Shown here one piece after another: positions 26,689 to 34,972 of a stretch of 64,000 nt of DNA. Made by a program: the position numbers and the translations under genes. This stretch comes from Pseudomonadota bacterium. GTDB taxonomy: Bacteria > Pseudomonadota > Gammaproteobacteria > Steroidobacterales > Steroidobacteraceae. Numbering within the stretch: the stretch's first letter is position 1; each line of letters opens with the position of its first letter. The DNA lies in contig JAEWBG010000092.1 of assembly GCA_023391335.1 (NCBI GenBank), forward strand, positions 44,332-108,331, given 5' to 3'. The notes under the pieces are model-generated. The model ran no database searches, was not told the origin of the DNA, and worked only from the letters and a program-made list of their open reading frames with translations.

Positions 26689-28164
26689 ATGCGCTGGATC
26701 ACGCTTCTTTCGAAAAGTAGGAACTCAGGTCACTCGAATCTGCATCCGCGACGCTGTCGAACCTCGATAGTCCGCTCGTTCAGCACGATCACACTGCTCT
26801 CGTTCACGACAGTTGGCGGGGCCCACGCTGACAAGATCGATCGCTACGTCACCGCGCAGATGGCAAAGCAGCACATCCCTGCACTCTCCCTCGCGGTACT
26901 AAAGAACGGTACGCCGGCGAAACTGAAGGGATACGGTCTCGCCAATGTAGAGCTCAAAGTACGTGCGACGCCAGAAACGGTGTACCAGATCGGCTCAATG
27001 AGCAAGCAGTTCATCGCGGCAGGCATCGTGCTTCTGAGCGATGAAGGCAAGCTCGGTCTCGATGACTCAGTCAGAAAATATTTTCCGGATGCGCCCGAGC
27101 CATGGAGCGCGATAACGCTTCGACATCTATTGACGCACACGTCCGGGCTGCAGAGAGAAGCGCCGGGCTCCGTGGTTCAAGCAAAGAGCGATATCGAGAC
27201 GATCACATCGTCGTATTCGATGCCTTTGGCGTTCGCCCCAGGTGAGAAATGGCAATACAGCAATCTTGGATATTGCGTGCTCGCGGAGATCATCAGCCGA
27301 ACCGCGCACATGCCTTGGACTGAATACTTGGAACAACGCATCTTCAAACCGCTCGCGATGAACGCCACGCGTACCACGACCGCCGCAGAGCTGATTCCCC
27401 ATCGAGCCGATGGCTACCACTGGACGGATAGCAACGTGTATCGGAACGCGCCCGTTACTCAGAGCGTGCGTCCGAGCGGTGCATTCATCTCCACGGTTTG
27501 CGACTTAGCGAAATGGGACGCAGCGTTGTATTCAGACAAAGTGCTCACGGAGGAACAGCGTCGCCTGATGTGGACTGAGGTGAAACTCAAAGACGGTTCC
27601 GAAAAGCCCTATGGATTTGGTTGGGAGCTCGGCAAGTTGGGCAGGCACACGCAAGTGAAGCATGCGGGCACGATGCTCGGCTTCCGCTCGCAGATCCTCC
27701 GCCTCCCGGACGATCATCTGACCATCATCGTGTTGACGAATGCGACCCAGGCGATGCCGGAAAAGATTGCCGCAGGAATTGCGTCGTTTTACATCTCCGA
27801 TTTGAAAGGTCCGCAGATCCAACGAAAGGCCACCGTACTGCCCGCGGAAATTCTCGATGGATATAGCGGGCGATACCAATTTCCGGGTCGCGTCATCACC
27901 GTTGAGCGCAATCACAACGAACTCGAATTATCGATGCCGATGGCGATACCCGCGTTGGGTCCAGAGGTCGCCGCATTGCTGCACGGCGTAAGCATGAACC
28001 TCGCGACGCTTACACCCGAAAATCGAAACCGTTTCTTCGATGAAGACAATCCGACCTCGACCTACGTCTTCGCGACCGATGACGATGGCAGGGTGCAACT
28101 CTCACTCGAGAATGCTGAAGGCAAGATCCTTCAGAAGGGCTCGAAGATGACGCAAGAGCATTGA
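26689..28164 (+). CDS. Class C beta-lactamase-related serine hydrolase
   Basis: 491 residues from the ATG at 26689 (AAGGAA upstream). A basic stretch then a signal segment lies at about 27-46 (IVRSFSTITLLSFTTVGGAH). The catalytic domain has SxxK in IGSMSKQF, the YxN motif in WQYSNLGY and a KTG-like HAG in VKHAGTMLG. About 120 extra C-terminal residues form a separate lipocalin-like part. The family includes D-aminopeptidases and esterases; a true beta-lactamase role is not implied. Confidence 0.88.
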   Translation: MRWITLLSKSRNSGHSNLHPRRCRTSIVRSFSTITLLSFTTVGGAHADKIDRYVTAQMAKQHIPALSLAVLKNGTPAKLKGYGLANVELKVRATPETVYQIGSMSKQFIAAGIVLLSDEGKLGLDDSVRKYFPDAPEPWSAITLRHLLTHTSGLQREAPGSVVQAKSDIETITSSYSMPLAFAPGEKWQYSNLGYCVLAEIISRTAHMPWTEYLEQRIFKPLAMNATRTTTAAELIPHRADGYHWTDSNVYRNAPVTQSVRPSGAFISTVCDLAKWDAALYSDKVLTEEQRRLMWTEVKLKDGSEKPYGFGWELGKLGRHTQVKHAGTMLGFRSQILRLPDDHLTIIVLTNATQAMPEKIAAGIASFYISDLKGPQIQRKATVLPAEILDGYSGRYQFPGRVITVERNHNELELSMPMAIPALGPEVAALLHGVSMNLATLTPENRNRFFDEDNPTSTYVFATDDDGRVQLSLENAEGKILQKGSKMTQEH

Positions 28165-28202
28165 TGCGACCGAGTAAAGCATTTGGGGTGAATACGAGCG
28201 AC

Positions 28203-28275
28203 TCGGGGTCCCACTAAATGACGTGTGAACCGTGGCGATTAGGGACGCCATGCAGATATGCAGATCTGCAACCCT
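28203..28275. repeat. Repeat C, copy 1 (CCCACTAAA ... GTGTGAACCGTG)
   Basis: This stretch matches 36841-36915 over about 65 bases: TCCCACTAAA, then CGTGTGAACCGTG, then GCAGAT-TGCA. Both copies sit just before GACAGGATGAACAGG hairpin repeats, which suggests one composite element. No coding sequence is seen. Confidence 0.7.
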
Positions 28276-28300
28276 GAACCTGCGATCGACACGTGGTACC

Positions 28301-28550
28301 CAAGAGTTTGGACAGGATGAACGGGATTGACGGGATGGTCAGAGCTAAGAGGCCTGCTCCTGCACACACATCCTGTTCATCCTGTTAATCCTGTCTAGAA
28401 ATTCTTCTCTCTGAATCCTCAGGTAGACCCAAAAAGTTTAGACAGGATGAACTGGATTGACGAGATGGTCAGAGCGAAGAGGCCTGCTCCTGCACACACA
28501 TCCTGTTCATCCAGTTAATCCTGTTTAGCGATTCTTCTCTCTTAATCCCA
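28301..28550. repeat. Two tandem GACAGGATGAAC hairpin repeats (copies 2 and 3)
   Basis: Two units, 28301-28421 and 28431-28550, are repeated with a period of 130 bases. Each has a left arm (GACAGGATGAACGGGATT; GACAGGATGAACTGGATT), the conserved centre AGAGGCCTGCTCCTGCACAC, and a right arm (CATCCTGTTAATCCTGTC; CATCCAGTTAATCCTGTT). Where copy 3 has AACTGG instead of AACAGG on the left, its right arm has CCAGTT instead of CCTGTT, so the pairing is kept. The rest of spacer 28165-28640 holds only repeat C and a TTGGACACCC dyad at about 28556-28601. Confidence 0.88.
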
Positions 28551-28640
28551 GCTGTTTGGACACCCACCATTTCCGCAGACCATGGGGGCGTCCAATCACC
28601 CCCCAATTAAGCAACCCGGCTGATCTATGAACATTGCGTG

Positions 28641-28678
28641 TTGACATGCAAGCGACTACTTGCCTAATATTAGGCAAG
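28641..28678 (+). promoter_or_regulatory. Promoter and ArsR-type operator of the 28697 operon
   Basis: TTGACA at 28641-28646 and TAATAT at 28665-28670 are separated by 18 bases and give a near-consensus sigma-70 promoter. The -10 lies inside a perfect 20-base palindrome, CTTGCCTAATATTAGGCAAG (28659-28678). This is the size and place expected for an ArsR-family dimer that blocks RNA polymerase. ATG of the arsR-type gene follows 18 bases after the palindrome, so autoregulation is likely. Confidence 0.85.
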
Positions 28679-28696
28679 CTTTTACTTGCGTATTGA

Positions 28697-29029
28697 ATGA
28701 CAGAGCATCACGACACCGATCAACTGTTCAAGGCCTTGGCTGATCCGAGCCGACGCAAGTTACTGGATCTGCTGCACGCGAACGATGGGCGCACGCTCAA
28801 TCAGCTATGTGAATACCTGGACATGACACGACAGGGCGTAACACAGCATTTGAATGTGCTGGAGCAAGCGAATCTCGTTGCTACGGTTTGGCGCGGCCGC
28901 GAAAAACTCCACTTCTTAAATCCAGTGCCGCTGCAAGAGATCTACGACCGCTGGATTGCCAAGTTCGAAAAGCCGCGCATGAAAGCGCTTTCGCAGTTGA
29001 AGAAACGATTGGAGAAAGACAATGGCTAG
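28697..29029 (+). CDS. ArsR-family transcriptional regulator
   Basis: 110 residues, winged helix: LFKALADPSRRKLLDLLHAN, LNQLCEYLDMTRQGVTQHLN and VLEQANLVATVWRGREKLHF. It lacks the cysteine pair of metal-sensing ArsR proteins and belongs to the type paired with SRPBCC (AHSA1) genes. It overlaps the next gene by 8 bases and has a perfect palindromic operator at its promoter. Confidence 0.92.
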   Translation: MTEHHDTDQLFKALADPSRRKLLDLLHANDGRTLNQLCEYLDMTRQGVTQHLNVLEQANLVATVWRGREKLHFLNPVPLQEIYDRWIAKFEKPRMKALSQLKKRLEKDNG

Positions 29030-29519
29030 ATCGACGTTCGTCTACGTCACCTACATCCGCACCACACAGGAGAGGCTGTGGTCTGCGCTGACCCAGGACT
29101 CGGAATTCATGAAGCAGTACTGGTTCGGAGTGCACTGTCAAAGCGAGTGGCGCGCAGGCTCGTCATGGAAAATGATTTCGCCTGAAGGAAACATTCTCGA
29201 TGACGGTGAAATCGTCGAGTCCGATCCACCCAATCGGCTGGTCATTCGCTGGCAGCACCAGAATAAGCCGGAGCTCAAAGCCGAAGGTCCATCACTCTGC
29301 ACGTTTGCGCTCGAAACCGTTTCGAGGTCGACGAAGCTCACGATAACCCACTCTATCGAGCGGGACTCCTCCAAGCTGATCGAGGCAGTCTCCGGCGGCT
29401 GGCCAAAGATCATGTCGAATTTGAAGTCGTTGCTGGAGACCGGCTCTGTCGTATTCGACGACCCATATCCCACCAGTAGTCTGCGTTGCGCGAACGATTC
29501 CGCTGCACGAGGAAAGTAG
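29022..29519 (+). CDS. SRPBCC (AHSA1-like) domain protein
   Basis: 165 residues. The fold starts FVYVTYIRTTQERLWSALTQ and continues with WRAGSSWKMISPEG, a typical START/Bet v1-like hydrophobic-pocket protein of the AHSA1 group. It is translationally coupled to the ArsR gene by an 8-base overlap, the standard ArsR-SRPBCC couple. Ligand unknown. The last about 20 residues are polar and not part of the fold. Confidence 0.88.
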   Translation: MARSTFVYVTYIRTTQERLWSALTQDSEFMKQYWFGVHCQSEWRAGSSWKMISPEGNILDDGEIVESDPPNRLVIRWQHQNKPELKAEGPSLCTFALETVSRSTKLTITHSIERDSSKLIEAVSGGWPKIMSNLKSLLETGSVVFDDPYPTSSLRCANDSAARGK

Positions 29520-29520
29520 G

Positions 29521-30342
29521 ATGCAGATTTCACGTAAATCACGAACGTCAGCGACGCTGCTGTTTTGCGCCGGCATCGCATTCTCAACTCTATCGTCGGC
29601 TGCGGGCGTGAGCATCGTGCTTGTGCATGGCGTGCTGACGGATGGATCGAGCTGGCGCGGTGTTTATGATTTGCTGACTCGGGATGGGTATTCCGTGAGC
29701 ATCGTGCAGCAGCCGCTCACGGGCTTCGAAGATGACGTGGCGGCAACCCAGCGCATCCTCAATCAGCAAACCGAGCCGGTCGTTCTCGTCGGGCATAGTT
29801 ATGGGGGTGCGATCATCACGACAGCCGGCGTCGACCCCAAAGTAAAAGCGCTCGTCTATGTTGCCGCGATCCAACCCGACGTCGGCGAGAACAGCGGTGA
29901 GGTTGCTCCGCCAATGCAGCCGGCCAGCAATGATTTGCGCCAGAGCGATGATGGCTTCGTCTCCCTCGATCGCTCAAAGTTCATTGAGGATTTTTGTGCC
30001 GACGTACCGAAGAAGGACGCGCTGTTCATGGCTCACGCGCAGATGCCAGTGTCGAGCGAGGCATTCAAGGCCAAGCTTACCGTTGCGGCGTGGCATGAAA
30101 AACCGAGCTACGCGATTATCGCTACCGACGATCGTGCGCTTAATCCCAGTGACGCCCGGAGAATGGCGAAACGCGCGGGCTCCGCCGTGACGGAAATCAA
30201 AGCGAGTCATGCTGTTTACATCTCGCAACCTCGCCTTGTAGCGCAAGTCATCGAGACAGCGGCACGCGCCGTACAGAACCGTGTCTCGCCGCGCTCGGCA
30301 CCATTGCAGAAAGATGAGACACATAGGGCGAAAAGGAAATGA
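29521..30342 (+). CDS. Exported alpha/beta hydrolase (EstC-like)
   Basis: 273 residues. A signal peptide ends near SSAAG-VSIVLVHG. The nucleophile elbow is GHSYGGA after EPVVLVGHSYG, and the catalytic histidine is probably in KASHAVYISQ. LVHGVLTDGSSWRGVYDLL is typical of the plant methylesterase/EstC branch. It starts two bases after the SRPBCC stop and overlaps the GST gene by four bases, so it belongs to the same operon. Confidence 0.88.
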   Translation: MQISRKSRTSATLLFCAGIAFSTLSSAAGVSIVLVHGVLTDGSSWRGVYDLLTRDGYSVSIVQQPLTGFEDDVAATQRILNQQTEPVVLVGHSYGGAIITTAGVDPKVKALVYVAAIQPDVGENSGEVAPPMQPASNDLRQSDDGFVSLDRSKFIEDFCADVPKKDALFMAHAQMPVSSEAFKAKLTVAAWHEKPSYAIIATDDRALNPSDARRMAKRAGSAVTEIKASHAVYISQPRLVAQVIETAARAVQNRVSPRSAPLQKDETHRAKRK

Positions 30343-31046
30343 AGCTCTACGTATTTCCTCCGTCAGGTCGTGTTGTCGCGCTCATAGCGTTGAAAAATCA
30401 TCTGCAGATCGACTGTGAAATTGTCTCGATCGATTTGTGTCAAGGCGAACAACGCAATCCTCAATACAGCGCTCTCAATCCCAACAGAAAAATTCCGGTT
30501 CTTTGCGACCGCGACATCGTTCTCTGGGAGTCGAACGCTATTCTGTTTTATCTGGCTTCTACGCGGCCCGAAAGCGGGCTATGGCCGACCGACACTGCCC
30601 GCCAATCCGATGTACTGCGCTGGCTCTTTTGGCAGAGCGCCCACTGGGATGCCGAATCGTGCGGGATGGTCGCCTACGAGAGAGCTTCGAAAGGAGTGCT
30701 CGGAGCCGGCCCACCCGACCCGGCATTCATCGCGCGCGGCGAACAGAACTTTGATCGGTTCGCAGCAGTTCTCAATGACTCGCTTGCGGGCAGAATCTGG
30801 TTGACTGGCGATCAATTGACGATCGCGGACTTCTCGATCGCCGGCCTTGTGCCCACTGCCGAGCGGTTCGGCCTTCCAGTCAGCAGGTTCCCGGAAGTGC
30901 TTCGCTGGTATGAAGGTTTGAACTCTCTTCCTGCGTGGAAGGACGCGCTCACTGCGAGACGTTCTGCGATTGCCGCCTTTTTCGCCAGGGGCGCAGCCGC
31001 CGACGAGCTCCCGCCGAGTGCCCCAACATTGATAAGCCCGCAATGA
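30339..31046 (+). CDS. Glutathione S-transferase family protein
   Basis: 235 residues. The thioredoxin-like N-terminal domain (MKLYVFPPSGRVVALIALKN) has the cis-proline region NRKIPVLCDRDIVLWESNAI that binds the glutathione gamma-glutamyl group; the helical C-terminal domain has LTIADFSIAGLVPTAERFGL. Overlap of four bases with the hydrolase gene. Substrate unknown; the operon context suggests detoxification of a small organic compound. Confidence 0.9.
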   Translation: MKLYVFPPSGRVVALIALKNHLQIDCEIVSIDLCQGEQRNPQYSALNPNRKIPVLCDRDIVLWESNAILFYLASTRPESGLWPTDTARQSDVLRWLFWQSAHWDAESCGMVAYERASKGVLGAGPPDPAFIARGEQNFDRFAAVLNDSLAGRIWLTGDQLTIADFSIAGLVPTAERFGLPVSRFPEVLRWYEGLNSLPAWKDALTARRSAIAAFFARGAAADELPPSAPTLISPQ

Positions 31047-31145
31047 CCTTTCGGCAGAAACGAAAAATAAGGTTATCGACGGTCGAAAACGCGCTTGGCC
31101 ACCCGTCTACAAATTAAAGATCCAACCAAACCCTGGAGATGCACC

Positions 31146-31490
31146 ATGCAATACATGCTGATGATCTACGAGGATGAGTCTCAATTTGGGGCGGCGAAGA
31201 ACAACCCGGAGCTGCAAGCGCTCGTCGCACGACACATGGAATTCTCCAAGAATCTGGGGGCCACACGCGTGGGTGGTGCGGGACTAAAATCCAGCACATC
31301 CGCAACCACGGTGCGCCGCTCTGGTGGCGAGCAGACCATTCACGACGGTCCATTCGTGGAAGCGCGTGAGCAATTGGGAGGCTTCTACATCGTCGACGTG
31401 CCAAACCTCGACGCGGCGATCGAGATTGCAAAGAAGCTCCCGTTGATGTCGAGCGGTTCGATCGAGATACGTCCACTTCTCGGGCCCTAA
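31146..31490 (+). CDS. YciI/DGPF-domain protein
   Basis: 114 residues from the ATG at 31146 (GGAG seven bases before). MQYMLMIYEDE, then TIHDGPFVEAREQLGGFYIV (the DGPF motif) and LPLMSSGSIEIRPL are diagnostic. Its TAA stop shares a base with the ATG of the sigma gene (TAATG), so the two are coupled. DGPF proteins are the usual companions of ECF42 sigma factors. Confidence 0.92.
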   Translation: MQYMLMIYEDESQFGAAKNNPELQALVARHMEFSKNLGATRVGGAGLKSSTSATTVRRSGGEQTIHDGPFVEAREQLGGFYIVDVPNLDAAIEIAKKLPLMSSGSIEIRPLLGP

Positions 31491-32728
31491 TGCATCACGC
31501 AATCCTGGAACGCGTGTTCCGCGAAGCGAGCGGCCGTATCGTCAGCGCGCTTACGGGCCGCTTTCGCGATTTGGATCTGAGCGAGGAAGCGTTCAGTGAA
31601 GCATGTGTCCGCGCCGCGACGACATGGTCTCGAACAGAAGTCCCAAAAGATCCAGATTCTTGGCTGTACCGAGTCGCTCAGCGATGTGCAATCGACCGTC
31701 TGCGACAGAGACGTACGGAAGAGAAATTCAGGCCGTTGCTCGTCACCGATGAGGTAGCGGACGACGATTCCAACGAGGAGGTCATTCCGGATGAGCGCCT
31801 GCGCCTCATTTTCGTTTGTTGTCATCCGGCCATCGCTGTCGAGAGTCGAGCTGCGCTCACGTTGAAGCTCGTCTGCGGCCTATCTACGCGCGAAATCGCC
31901 GATGCGTTCCTCGTTCCCGAAGCGACCATGGCGCAGCGGTTCGTACGCGCGAAACGAAAAATCGCGGAAAGCGGCATCGACTTCGACGTGCCCTGCCCGA
32001 ATGCCTGGCCGGATCGATTGGATGCCGTGCTGTCCACAGTTGAGATCGCGTATTCAAAAGCACACGAAGATGCCGCGTGCGACAGTACGCACGCAAACTA
32101 CGCAACGGAAATGTTGCAGCTCAGCCGGACGCTTGCGGGGCTGATACCGCAAGACGAAGAGGTGCTTGCGCTTGCTGCAACCATTCATTTCTCAGAGGCG
32201 CGCAGACCGGCGCGAGTCCGGGCAGATGGCACCATGTGTCCGCTTTCAGAACAAGATCCTCGCATGTGGTCTCGAGAACTCATTGCCGATGCGCAGAGAT
32301 TTCTAGACCGAGCGCTCGATTGCGGCGGAGCGTTGCCCCGAACGCTACGTGCAAGCATTCAAGCAGCGTGGTGCTCGAGGTCCAGCTTGCACGAGCCGGC
32401 GCCTTGGCGTGGGGTTCTGTCCATCTACGACAAGCTGCTCGCTCGTCAGGACGATCCCTTCGTTCGTATCAATCGCGCCGTCGTCTTGGCGGAAGTGATA
32501 GGTCCTCAGGCAGCACTAGATGAACTCGATGCTCTCGATCGCGAACAACTTGATGGCTACGGTCCTTTCCATGCAGCTCGAGCCGATTTTCTGCGCAAGT
32601 TGAATCGCTCATTGGGAGCGATCAAAGAATACACAGCAGCACTCGCGTGCATTCATACCTCGGCCGAGCGCGAATGGCTCAGACGGCAAGTTGAAGCGCT
32701 GAGAAGGCGCTGCGATTCACATTCGTAA
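31490..32728 (+). CDS. ECF42-type sigma factor with long C-terminal helical domain
   Basis: 412 residues. Residues about 1-170 hold sigma region 2 (LSEEAFSEACVRAATTW, WLYRVAQRCAIDRLRQR) and region 4 (LTLKLVCGLSTREIADAFLV, ATMAQRFVRAKRKI). The remaining 240 residues are a TPR-like helical domain (HFSEARRPARVRADG, LYDKLLARQDDPFVRINRAV with I for L at the start, LNRSLGAIKEYTAALACI). This layout and the adjoining DGPF gene identify the ECF42 group, where the C-terminal domain takes the place of an anti-sigma factor in control. Confidence 0.9.
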   Translation: MHHAILERVFREASGRIVSALTGRFRDLDLSEEAFSEACVRAATTWSRTEVPKDPDSWLYRVAQRCAIDRLRQRRTEEKFRPLLVTDEVADDDSNEEVIPDERLRLIFVCCHPAIAVESRAALTLKLVCGLSTREIADAFLVPEATMAQRFVRAKRKIAESGIDFDVPCPNAWPDRLDAVLSTVEIAYSKAHEDAACDSTHANYATEMLQLSRTLAGLIPQDEEVLALAATIHFSEARRPARVRADGTMCPLSEQDPRMWSRELIADAQRFLDRALDCGGALPRTLRASIQAAWCSRSSLHEPAPWRGVLSIYDKLLARQDDPFVRINRAVVLAEVIGPQAALDELDALDREQLDGYGPFHAARADFLRKLNRSLGAIKEYTAALACIHTSAEREWLRRQVEALRRRCDSHS

Positions 32729-32737
32729 AGCTGCGCA

Positions 32738-33142
32738 ATGGCTGCAAGGTCAACCAGTCGATCTAGTGCGCGCGTTAAGGAAGCGGCGCATAACGGACTC
32801 GTGCCCGGTGTGAATGCCGCGTCCGTATTTAGCAAGCTCTGCGACACGTTCAAAGATCAGGACGGGGTCGAGCTTCGGTTGGCAGGGCCCTTAAGGTTCG
32901 GTGCCAAAGCGCTATATGCCAACGGAAAGATCTTCGCGATGCTGTCATCTCGTAGTGAGCTCGTGTTCAAGTTGCCAGCCGCGAAGGTACGCGAGCTATC
33001 CAATCGCGGCGTGGGTGCCCCCTTCGATCCGCGCCACGGAAAACCGATGCGCGAGTGGGTGGTGGTTAAAACAATAACGTGGCAGAGAGTGCGCGAATTG
33101 GGTTTCGAGGCCTTTGAATTCGTTCGCGCGTGCAACCCTTGA
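32738..33142 (+). CDS. TfoX N-terminal-like (YjbR/TfoX fold) protein
   Basis: 134 residues. LYANGKIFAMLSSRSELVFK and GAPFDPRHGKPMREWVVV match the small TfoX-N-like proteins often called MmcQ/YjbR-like. A lysine in LPAAKVREL follows. It starts nine bases after the sigma gene, so it is probably the last gene of the ArsR-led run. Function unknown. Confidence 0.8.
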   Translation: MAARSTSRSSARVKEAAHNGLVPGVNAASVFSKLCDTFKDQDGVELRLAGPLRFGAKALYANGKIFAMLSSRSELVFKLPAAKVRELSNRGVGAPFDPRHGKPMREWVVVKTITWQRVRELGFEAFEFVRACNP

Positions 33143-33209
33143 CGGCGCGCATGTGTCTTGAGCAGCTCCTTCTCGCGTCGAGTAAGCCCATTTCGGCTAG
33201 GGAGCATCC

Positions 33210-33737
33210 ATGTCGCTATCTGTGACCGAAGACGCTACGTTGAAACAACGATTCTTGAGAGCAGGCGTCTCCCTCTGCCTCGCGATCAACCTCGCCGCGT
33301 GCTCCAGCGTGGCGACCCAGCAAAACAATGCGCAGTCGGAAGTCATGATGCGCGCCAGCCAACTCATGACGCGCTATTCGGCAAACGACTTCGCCGGTGT
33401 GCTCGAACTGATCGACAAGCAGCAATTCACCATGTGGGGCAGCGACATCAAAGAGGTCGTGCATTCGAGTAACGAACTGCAGGAACTGATGCGCGCCGAC
33501 TTTGCGCTTTGGGGCACAGCCAAGATCGACAACCTGCGCGACGTTGACTTCAGAACGGACGGCAGATTCGCGACTGCATTCTTTAGCTTGTCCTTCCAAG
33601 CGGGCAGAATGCCGCCAGTACCCGTGCGCGTCGCGACCACCTGGATAAAAAGAAACGGCGAATGGTTTCTGACTCAGAGTGCCAACTCCGTTCCGACGCG
33701 AGGACAATCTGCAGCGGTGATTCTGCATGCGCGCTGA
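33210..33737 (+). CDS. NTF2/SnoaL-like lipoprotein
   Basis: 175 residues with a lipoprotein signal whose lipobox is NLAAC (cysteine about 31). The mature part (MTRYSANDFAGVLELIDKQQ, then DVDFRTDGRFATAFFSLSFQ and TTWIKRNGEWFLTQSAN) has the SnoaL/NTF2 barrel pattern. GGGAG precedes the ATG. It overlaps the next small membrane gene by 11 bases. Confidence 0.75.
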   Translation: MSLSVTEDATLKQRFLRAGVSLCLAINLAACSSVATQQNNAQSEVMMRASQLMTRYSANDFAGVLELIDKQQFTMWGSDIKEVVHSSNELQELMRADFALWGTAKIDNLRDVDFRTDGRFATAFFSLSFQAGRMPPVPVRVATTWIKRNGEWFLTQSANSVPTRGQSAAVILHAR

Positions 33738-34056
33738 GCGGTCTCGATCCTGGCGCATCGCTCTCGGCGCAACTGGCGTCGTATCGCTCAGCCTAATTGC
33801 AATCGCCGCGATTGCGATGTTGACGTTGAAACTCGCTGATCCGGTACACGCAGGGGTGTGGCGAGACGCACATCAGTTCGTCATCGGCAAAATCGCTGAT
33901 CCTACGAGCGCAACGGAGCTTCTGGGATCTTGGCTATACCCGCTGTGCGTCGGCGTCGTCCCAATGAGTTGGGCGACAGGGCGGTTCATCCGCCGCGTGC
34001 TTGCTACACGCATCACCCCTGCTCGCAGATCCGAATGTCAAAGGAGCAAACCGTGA
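33727..34056 (+). CDS. Small two-span membrane protein
   Basis: 109 residues with spans at about 9-33 (RIALGATGVVSLSLIAIAAI) and 65-85 (SWLYPLCVGVVPMSWATGRF). It starts inside the end of the lipoprotein gene and its TGA overlaps the GTG of the CPBP gene (GTGA), which argues that it is translated. I do not recognise the family. Confidence 0.6.
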   Translation: MRAERSRSWRIALGATGVVSLSLIAIAAIAMLTLKLADPVHAGVWRDAHQFVIGKIADPTSATELLGSWLYPLCVGVVPMSWATGRFIRRVLATRITPARRSECQRSKP

Positions 34057-34946
34057 ATTGGCGGCGACGCGTACTGCAGTTTTGCATTCCCGTTTTTGTG
34101 CTGAGCTGGTCCCTCCAGACCTGGATCGCTCTCGCGTATGGCAATCCGAAGGACCCACGCGCCGTGCCCTGGGGCATTGCCGTGATGTTCACGCCGGCGC
34201 TTATCACGCTAGTTCTTGCGGCCTTGAACCGTGAATCGCGCGCGTTGATCCAATGGCGTTCGTCATGGCGCATGTTGCGGCCTCTTTTCGTTGGCGCGGT
34301 GATCCCGATCGTCCTCGCCTTTGCGACGGTAGCCATTGTCGAGATTTTGAGCTGGGGCAAATCAGCGTGGTTTGAGTTTTCAACCACTACGGTTGTGATT
34401 TCGGCAGGCCCGTGGTTCCTCGGGTTGGGTTCGCAAGGTTGGCCGCTCTTCATCGCCAATGTTCTTGTGACAGGTGCTGGTTTCGCGGTGCTCAATGCGC
34501 TTGCCGCAGTTGGAGAGGAACTGGGCTGGCGTGGTTTCCTGCAGGGGATCCTGATCAAGGACTTGGGCATGGCACGTGGCATTGCGCTACTCGGACTCAT
34601 TTGGTCGTTTTGGCACCTGCCGCTGCTCCTGGCTGGATACAACTACCCGGAACATCCAGTACTCGGCGCATTCGTTCTCTTCCCTCTACAACTCATCGCC
34701 GCCTCGTACTTTTTTGGTTGGCTCACCATTCGCGCGGGGTCCTTCTGGCCTGCAGCCATTGCTCATGGCGCGGTCAACTCCATACAGGAAGGCGTCTCAG
34801 AACAGATCAATATGTCGGTGCCGCATATCTACGAAGATATAACGCGCCTGGCGCTAGTCATCGTGACCGGACTGTTCTTCTGGTGGCTTCTGCATCGCGA
34901 GCGAACGCGCCAGCATGCGCTGGCACTCGGGGCGGTGCACGACTAG
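34053..34946 (+). CDS. CPBP-family intramembrane protease (Abi/CAAX type)
   Basis: 297 residues from a GTG at 34053 with AAGGAG seven bases before; longer in-frame ATG starts lack a site. Eight or so spans. The active-site motifs are EELGWRGF (EExxxR), FWHLPLLL and HGAVNSI, as expected for the CPBP glutamic protease fold. Bacterial members process or tether membrane proteins, often linked to bacteriocin immunity. It is coupled to the small membrane gene upstream. Confidence 0.88.
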   Translation: MNWRRRVLQFCIPVFVLSWSLQTWIALAYGNPKDPRAVPWGIAVMFTPALITLVLAALNRESRALIQWRSSWRMLRPLFVGAVIPIVLAFATVAIVEILSWGKSAWFEFSTTTVVISAGPWFLGLGSQGWPLFIANVLVTGAGFAVLNALAAVGEELGWRGFLQGILIKDLGMARGIALLGLIWSFWHLPLLLAGYNYPEHPVLGAFVLFPLQLIAASYFFGWLTIRAGSFWPAAIAHGAVNSIQEGVSEQINMSVPHIYEDITRLALVIVTGLFFWWLLHRERTRQHALALGAVHD

Positions 34947-34972
34947 CCGCGCACTCATCTGCATTCCAGCAT

